Of a stretch of DNA of 23,697 bases, positions 20,021 through 23,697 are shown piece after piece. A model generated the notes under the pieces. It was given only the letters and a program-made list of their open reading frames with translations. It searched no databases and was not told the DNA's origin. The stretch is from a virus. The position numbers were made by a program, and so were the translations under genes. The stretch is from IMG/VR virus record IMGVR_UViG_3300046010_006073, positions 1 to 23,697 of that record; one strand, written 5' to 3'. The first letter of the stretch is position 1. The number at the start of each line of letters is the position of its first letter.

Positions 20021-23000
20021 ATGCCAGATGTAACTGTAGAAGTTATAGTTTCAGGGGTTTGCGGCGCGGTTGAAATTGTTGAGACTTCAACTGGAGTTTG
20101 CCCGCCTACTGAAATTATTGAGGTTGATCAAGTTATCGGTAATGGCAGTAGTGGAACTTCTGGAACAAGCGGTATAAACGGGACTAGTGGAACAAGTGGA
20201 ACGAGCGGTTCATCAGGAACAAGTGGTTCTTCTGGCACAAGCGGGACAAGTGGAACCAGTGGCTCTTCTGGGACTTCAGGCGTTGATGGTTTAGGTTATA
20301 AAGGATTAACGTCTCAAGATTTTATAAATGGTACTCTTGGGCCAATAAATTTTACAACTAATTTAAATAGTTTTGAAACTGCTTTTGTGGTTGGAGATAG
20401 GATTAGAGTGCAAAGCACTATAAATGGTACTTGGATCGAGGGAGTAATTACTAGTTTTCTAAATCAGAATTTAACAGTATTATCCGATAATTACTTAGAA
20501 GAAGGAGTTAGTAATAGCTGGACATTTTCTTTAGCTGGTCTTTCAGGTTCAAGTGGAAGTTCTGGAATAAATGGAACTAGTGGCACCAGTGGTACAACTG
20601 GCACTAGCGGTTCTTCAGGCAGTAGTGGCTCGTCAGGCACTAGCGGTTCATCGGGCACTAGCGGTTCGTCAGGCACCAGCGGTTCGTCAGGCACCAGCGG
20701 TTCGTCAGGCACCAGCGGCATAGATGGTACTAGCGGTACAACTGGCACTAGCGGTTCTTCAGGCACTAGTGGTTCGTCGGGCACTAGTGGCTCATCGGGC
20801 ACTAGCGGTTCATCAGGCACTAGCGGCACAAGCGGCATAGATGGCACTAGCGGTTCATCAGGCACCAGCGGTACAAGTGGCACCAGCGGTACAACTGGCA
20901 CTAGCGGCACAACTGGCACCAGCGGCTCATCAGGCACTAGCGGCATAGATGGCACTAGCGGCTCATCAGGAACTAGCGGCTCGTCAGGCACTAGCGGCTC
21001 ATCAGGCACTAGCGGCACAACTGGCACTAGCGGTTCGTCAGGCACTAGCGGCGTAGATGGCACAAGCGGTACAACTGGCACTAGCGGCTCATCAGGCACC
21101 AGCGGCTCATCAGGCACTAGCGGCTCATCAGGCACCAGCGGTTCTTCAGGCACTAGCGGTTCTTCAGGCACCAGCGGTATAGATGGCACAAGCGGTACGA
21201 CCGGCACCAGCGGTTCGTCAGGTACTAGTGGCACAACTGGCACTAGCGGCACAACTGGCACTAGCGGTTCTTCAGGCACCAGCGGTTCTTCAGGCACTAG
21301 CGGTTCTTCAGGCACCAGCGGTATAGATGGCACAAGCGGCACAACTGGCACTAGCGGTTCTTCAGGCACCAGCGGTTCTTCAGGCACTAGCGGTTCTTCA
21401 GGCACCAGCGGTATAGATGGCACAAGCGGTACAACTGGCACCAGCGGCTCGTCAGGCACTAGCGGCTCATCAGGCACCAGCGGTTCTTCAGGCACTAGCG
21501 GTTCTTCAGGCACCAGCGGTGTAGATGGCACAAGCGGTACGACCGGCACCAGCGGTTCGTCAGGTACTAGTGGCACAACTGGCACTAGCGGCACAACTGG
21601 CACTAGCGGTTCTTCAGGCACCAGCGGCTCATCAGGCACCAGCGGTTCTTCAGGCACTAGCGGTTCTTCAGGCACCAGCGGCGTAGATGGCACAAGCGGT
21701 ACAACTGGCACCAGCGGCTCGTCAGGCACTAGCGGTTCGTCAGGCACTAGCGGTTCTTCAGGCACCAGCGGTGTAGATGGCACAAGCGGTACAACTGGCA
21801 CCAGCGGCTCATCAGGCACTAGCGGTTCGTCAGGCACTAGCGGTTCTTCAGGCACCAGCGGTGTAGATGGTACAAGTGGTACATCTGGCACTAGCGGCTC
21901 GTCAGGTACTAGCGGCTCTTCTGGTACGAGCGGAACAAGAGGAACTAGTGGAACTAGTGGAGTTAACGGGCTTTCTGCCGGAAGAGATTACTTTTTTAAT
22001 TATACTGAAGCCTCTGATATATCAGGATATAAAGATCTTGGACAAAGCACTATAACTGGACTTGAAGCAGTAGTTGCTGTACCTCTTTCTTCAAACGAGC
22101 AAAATGTAATTGTTGATGGAGGATTTATTACTGCTAGCGGCGATCCTAACGTAACAGTAGTTCCAAATGGAATTTGGCACGCTTATGTTTATTTTTCAAA
22201 ATCTGCTGAAAATGCAGACATTTCCTATTATTACACTGTATCAAAATATACTACAGGAAACCTTGAATCAGTTTTGTTCACTTCTGAAACTGTCGCATTA
22301 GGTTGGGATACAAATAGCGGAATTCCTGTAGAGATTAAAAATAATGCCGTCGCTACTACAGAAATATTACATCCTACTGATAGAATTCTTGTAAAACTTT
22401 ATTTGAATAATAATGACTCTAATGCTCATACTGTAAATTTTTTCACAGAAGGCACAAATCATTATTCTTACATTGTAACTACATTAACCGCTTTTCAGGG
22501 AAGCAGCGGAACATCTGGTAGCAGTGGTACAAGTGGCTCCTCTGGTACCAGCGGAACAACTGGTACTAGCGGTACAACTGGCACTAGCGGCAGCAGTGGC
22601 ACTAGCGGCAGCAGTGGCACCAGCGGCGAGAACGGCACTAGCGGCACTACTGGCACCAGCGGTTCTTCTGGTACCAGTGGACAAGCAGGAACAAGCGGAA
22701 CAACTGGCACAAGCGGTTCATCAGGTACTAATGGAGCCGCTGGCGCAAACGGTTCGTCAGGCACAAGCGGCGCGAATGGCACTAGCGGCACAACTGGCAC
22801 TAGCGGTTCGTCAGGCACTAGCGGCGTAGATGGCACCAGCGGTACAACTGGCACTAGCGGCTCATCAGGCACCAGCGGCTCATCAGGCACTAGCGGTTCT
22901 TCAGGCACCAGCGGTGTAGATGGCACAAGCGGTACGACCGGCACCAGCGGTTCGTCAGGTACTAGTGGCACAACTGGCACTAGCGGCACAACCGGCACTA

Positions 23001-23697
23001 GCGGTAGCAGCGGCACTAGCGGTGCGAATGGCGCTAATGGCACCAGTGGAACAACTGGCACTAGCGGCAGTAGTGGCACCAGCGGCGCAAACGGTGCCAA
23101 CGGCACTAGCGGCACAACCGGCACTAGCGGTAGCAGCGGCACTAGCGGTGCGAATGGCGCTAATGGCACCAGTGGAACAACTGGCACTAGCGGCAGTAGT
23201 GGCACCAGCGGCGCAAACGGTGCCAACGGCACTAGCGGCACAACCGGCACTAGCGGTAGCAGCGGCACTAGCGGTGCGAATGGCGCTAATGGCACCAGCG
23301 GCACAACTGGCACCAGCGGTTCTTCTGGCACAAACGGTGCGGCTGGTGCAAACGGCACTAGCGGCACAACCGGCACCAGCGGCACTAACGGTGCAGCAGG
23401 CGCAAACGGTTCATCAGGCACTAACGGCGCGAATGGTACTAGCGGTACAACTGGTACAAGTGGTACTGCTGGCGCGGCTGGCACAAGCGGCACAAGTGGA
23501 GCAGGAACTATCTCAGGAACAACTAATACAGTTGCAAAATTTAGTTCAACAACGGCAGTTGGCAATTCTTCAATAACCGATACGGGCAGCTTAGTTACAA
23601 TTGGCGTTAATACAACAGTTAATGGACACTTAGCAGCGCAAACTAAGGCATTCCTTATTGACCACCCCACAAAGAGTGGAATGAAGTTGCAATATGC
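20021..23697 (+). CDS. Giant collagen-like tail fibre, C-terminus beyond window
   Basis: An ATG at 20021 opens at least 1225 codons without a stop, running off the right edge. Order: short N-terminal domain (1-39), Gly-X-Y block 1 (42-89), globular domain (~90-172; GLTSQDF...FVVGDRIRVQS...WIEGVITS...) known from phage fibres, Gly-X-Y block 2 (173-652, ~160 triplets), globular domain 2 (~653-826), Gly-X-Y block 3 (827-~1160), then fibre-type C-terminus (NTVAKFSSTTAVGNSSITD, FLIDHPTKSGMKL). The Gly-X-Y triplets are GTS, GSS, GTT, G(I/V)D and GAN; Pro is absent from X and Y. In phages such regions form trimeric shafts for host binding. It follows the BppU-like gene by one base. Opposite-strand frames over it are artefacts. 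Confidence 0.88.
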   Translation, partial: MPDVTVEVIVSGVCGAVEIVETSTGVCPPTEIIEVDQVIGNGSSGTSGTSGINGTSGTSGTSGSSGTSGSSGTSGTSGTSGSSGTSGVDGLGYKGLTSQDFINGTLGPINFTTNLNSFETAFVVGDRIRVQSTINGTWIEGVITSFLNQNLTVLSDNYLEEGVSNSWTFSLAGLSGSSGSSGINGTSGTSGTTGTSGSSGSSGSSGTSGSSGTSGSSGTSGSSGTSGSSGTSGIDGTSGTTGTSGSSGTSGSSGTSGSSGTSGSSGTSGTSGIDGTSGSSGTSGTSGTSGTTGTSGTTGTSGSSGTSGIDGTSGSSGTSGSSGTSGSSGTSGTTGTSGSSGTSGVDGTSGTTGTSGSSGTSGSSGTSGSSGTSGSSGTSGSSGTSGIDGTSGTTGTSGSSGTSGTTGTSGTTGTSGSSGTSGSSGTSGSSGTSGIDGTSGTTGTSGSSGTSGSSGTSGSSGTSGIDGTSGTTGTSGSSGTSGSSGTSGSSGTSGSSGTSGVDGTSGTTGTSGSSGTSGTTGTSGTTGTSGSSGTSGSSGTSGSSGTSGSSGTSGVDGTSGTTGTSGSSGTSGSSGTSGSSGTSGVDGTSGTTGTSGSSGTSGSSGTSGSSGTSGVDGTSGTSGTSGSSGTSGSSGTSGTRGTSGTSGVNGLSAGRDYFFNYTEASDISGYKDLGQSTITGLEAVVAVPLSSNEQNVIVDGGFITASGDPNVTVVPNGIWHAYVYFSKSAENADISYYYTVSKYTTGNLESVLFTSETVALGWDTNSGIPVEIKNNAVATTEILHPTDRILVKLYLNNNDSNAHTVNFFTEGTNHYSYIVTTLTAFQGSSGTSGSSGTSGSSGTSGTTGTSGTTGTSGSSGTSGSSGTSGENGTSGTTGTSGSSGTSGQAGTSGTTGTSGSSGTNGAAGANGSSGTSGANGTSGTTGTSGSSGTSGVDGTSGTTGTSGSSGTSGSSGTSGSSGTSGVDGTSGTTGTSGSSGTSGTTGTSGTTGTSGSSGTSGANGANGTSGTTGTSGSSGTSGANGANGTSGTTGTSGSSGTSGANGANGTSGTTGTSGSSGTSGANGANGTSGTTGTSGSSGTSGANGANGTSGTTGTSGSSGTNGAAGANGTSGTTGTSGTNGAAGANGSSGTNGANGTSGTTGTSGTAGAAGTSGTSGAGTISGTTNTVAKFSSTTAVGNSSITDTGSLVTIGVNTTVNGHLAAQTKAFLIDHPTKSGMKLQY
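20144..20287 (+). repeat. Gly-X-Y DNA repeat block 1
   Basis: About 16 nine-base triplet units coding GTS/GSS/GIN/GVD. Codons differ more between units than in blocks 2 and 3, so this looks like an older array. Confidence 0.85.
20537..21976 (+). repeat. Gly-X-Y DNA repeat block 2 with higher-order units
   Basis: About 160 triplet units of 9 bp, mostly GGCACTAGC/GGTTCTTCA type. G(I/V)D triplets punctuate it. Their positions (20720, 20837, 20945, 21053, 21179, 21323, 21413, 21521, 21683, 21773, 21863) are spaced by 90, 108, 117, 126, 144 or 162 bp. A run beginning GGTACGACCGGC recurs at 21194 and 21536, almost identically. Confidence 0.88.
22499..23506 (+). repeat. Gly-X-Y DNA repeat block 3
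   Basis: About 112 triplets of 9 bp coding GTS/GSS/GTT/GAN/GTN/GAA. It starts after globular domain 2 and includes a copy (22931) of the GGTACGACCGGC run found twice in block 2. Confidence 0.85.
22976..23300 (+). repeat. Exact 126-bp tandem duplication (42-residue unit)
   Basis: Copies 23001-23126 and 23127-23252 are identical by eye. The third copy starts at 23253 and matches for about 48 bases before diverging. The preceding 25 bases (22976-23000) match the end of the unit. Period 126 = 14 Gly-X-Y triplets, and silent differences are absent, so the duplication is recent or homogenised. Confidence 0.8.

Noticed and set aside
20491-21891. 466-codon - strand frame coding VPLVPEEPLVPDEP repeats
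   Set aside because: It is the antisense of the Gly-X-Y array: nine-base units without stops on the opposite strand make a long frame automatically. It begins and ends inside the fibre gene, has no promoter or SD, and the + strand frame has real globular domains on both sides.
20144-23506. CRISPR array
   Set aside because: Repeats are contiguous 9-bp coding triplets without unique spacers of constant length and keep an open frame.
22524-23576. Ala/Val/Leu/Gln-rich + strand frames (22524-22829, 22920-23576)
   Set aside because: They are another reading frame of the same tandem repeats; the frame from 20021 runs through them without a stop.
22495-23670. 391-codon - strand frame of LVPLVPVVPLVP repeats
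   Set aside because: Same artefact over Gly-X-Y block 3 of the fibre.
1-23697. tRNA genes, insertion sequences and integrase/attachment sites
   Set aside because: I saw no cloverleaf with a T-arm GTTCGA-type signature in a proper context, no transposase or integrase motif, and no flanking inverted repeats with target duplications; a covariance-model scan would be needed to exclude divergent tRNAs.

Overview
The window is a piece of a tailed double-stranded DNA bacteriophage genome (Caudoviricetes). The evidence is an ordered packaging and head module on the + strand: ERCC4-type nuclease, large terminase, portal, prohead protease/scaffold, a small abundant capsid-associated protein, an HK97-fold major capsid protein, small connector-like proteins and a long collagen-like fibre. 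The host cannot be named. Sigma70-type promoter elements are visible, and many genes lack a Shine-Dalgarno (SD) sequence. A phage sigma-like factor, a PhoH ATPase and a tail-tube-like protein suggest a fairly large, T4-like-regulated phage, but this is inference.

Positions 1-1554 (- strand) hold small unknown genes. Four consecutive ones (starts at 111, 411, 872 and 1105) are each preceded by the same element, TTG-containing hexamer, 16 bp, CATTCT/TATTCT, ending 7-9 nt before the ATG. This predicts separate, nearly leaderless early-type transcripts. A structured non-coding locus at 517-653 lies among them.

Positions 1630-6340 (- strand) form a tightly overlapping operon. Reading with transcription from 6340 it encodes an AbrB-like protein, an MGMFDT-family protein, an unknown 205-aa protein, a secreted repeat/Ig-like adhesin-like protein, a two-TM holin-like protein, a small unknown protein, a HAD phosphatase, a possible small overlapping gene, an APS-kinase-like P-loop kinase, a 33-aa membrane protein and a MycE-like SAM methyltransferase.

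Positions 6341-6425 are a divergent promoter region. From 6426 the + strand runs: tail-tube-like protein, PhoH, a TM/coiled-coil protein, a zinc-ribbon protein, a sigma-like factor with a Cys cluster, a coiled-coil protein in the small-terminase position, a C2H2 plus ERCC4 nuclease, TerL, portal, protease/scaffold (with a probable nested scaffold start at 16104), a decoration-like protein and the major capsid protein. A strong terminator follows at 18659-18689. Three small virion-type genes come next, separated by a second terminator at 19628-19656. Last is a fibre gene of more than 1225 codons, open to the right edge from 20021 and built of three Gly-X-Y blocks separated by globular domains.

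The best candidates for something new are the leaderless promoter array, the structured locus at 517-618, the C2H2-ERCC4 nuclease coupled to TerL, the signal-peptide repeat protein beside a holin-like gene, and the proline-free higher-order Gly-X-Y fibre. All functional assignments rest on reading motifs by eye; no database search was run.
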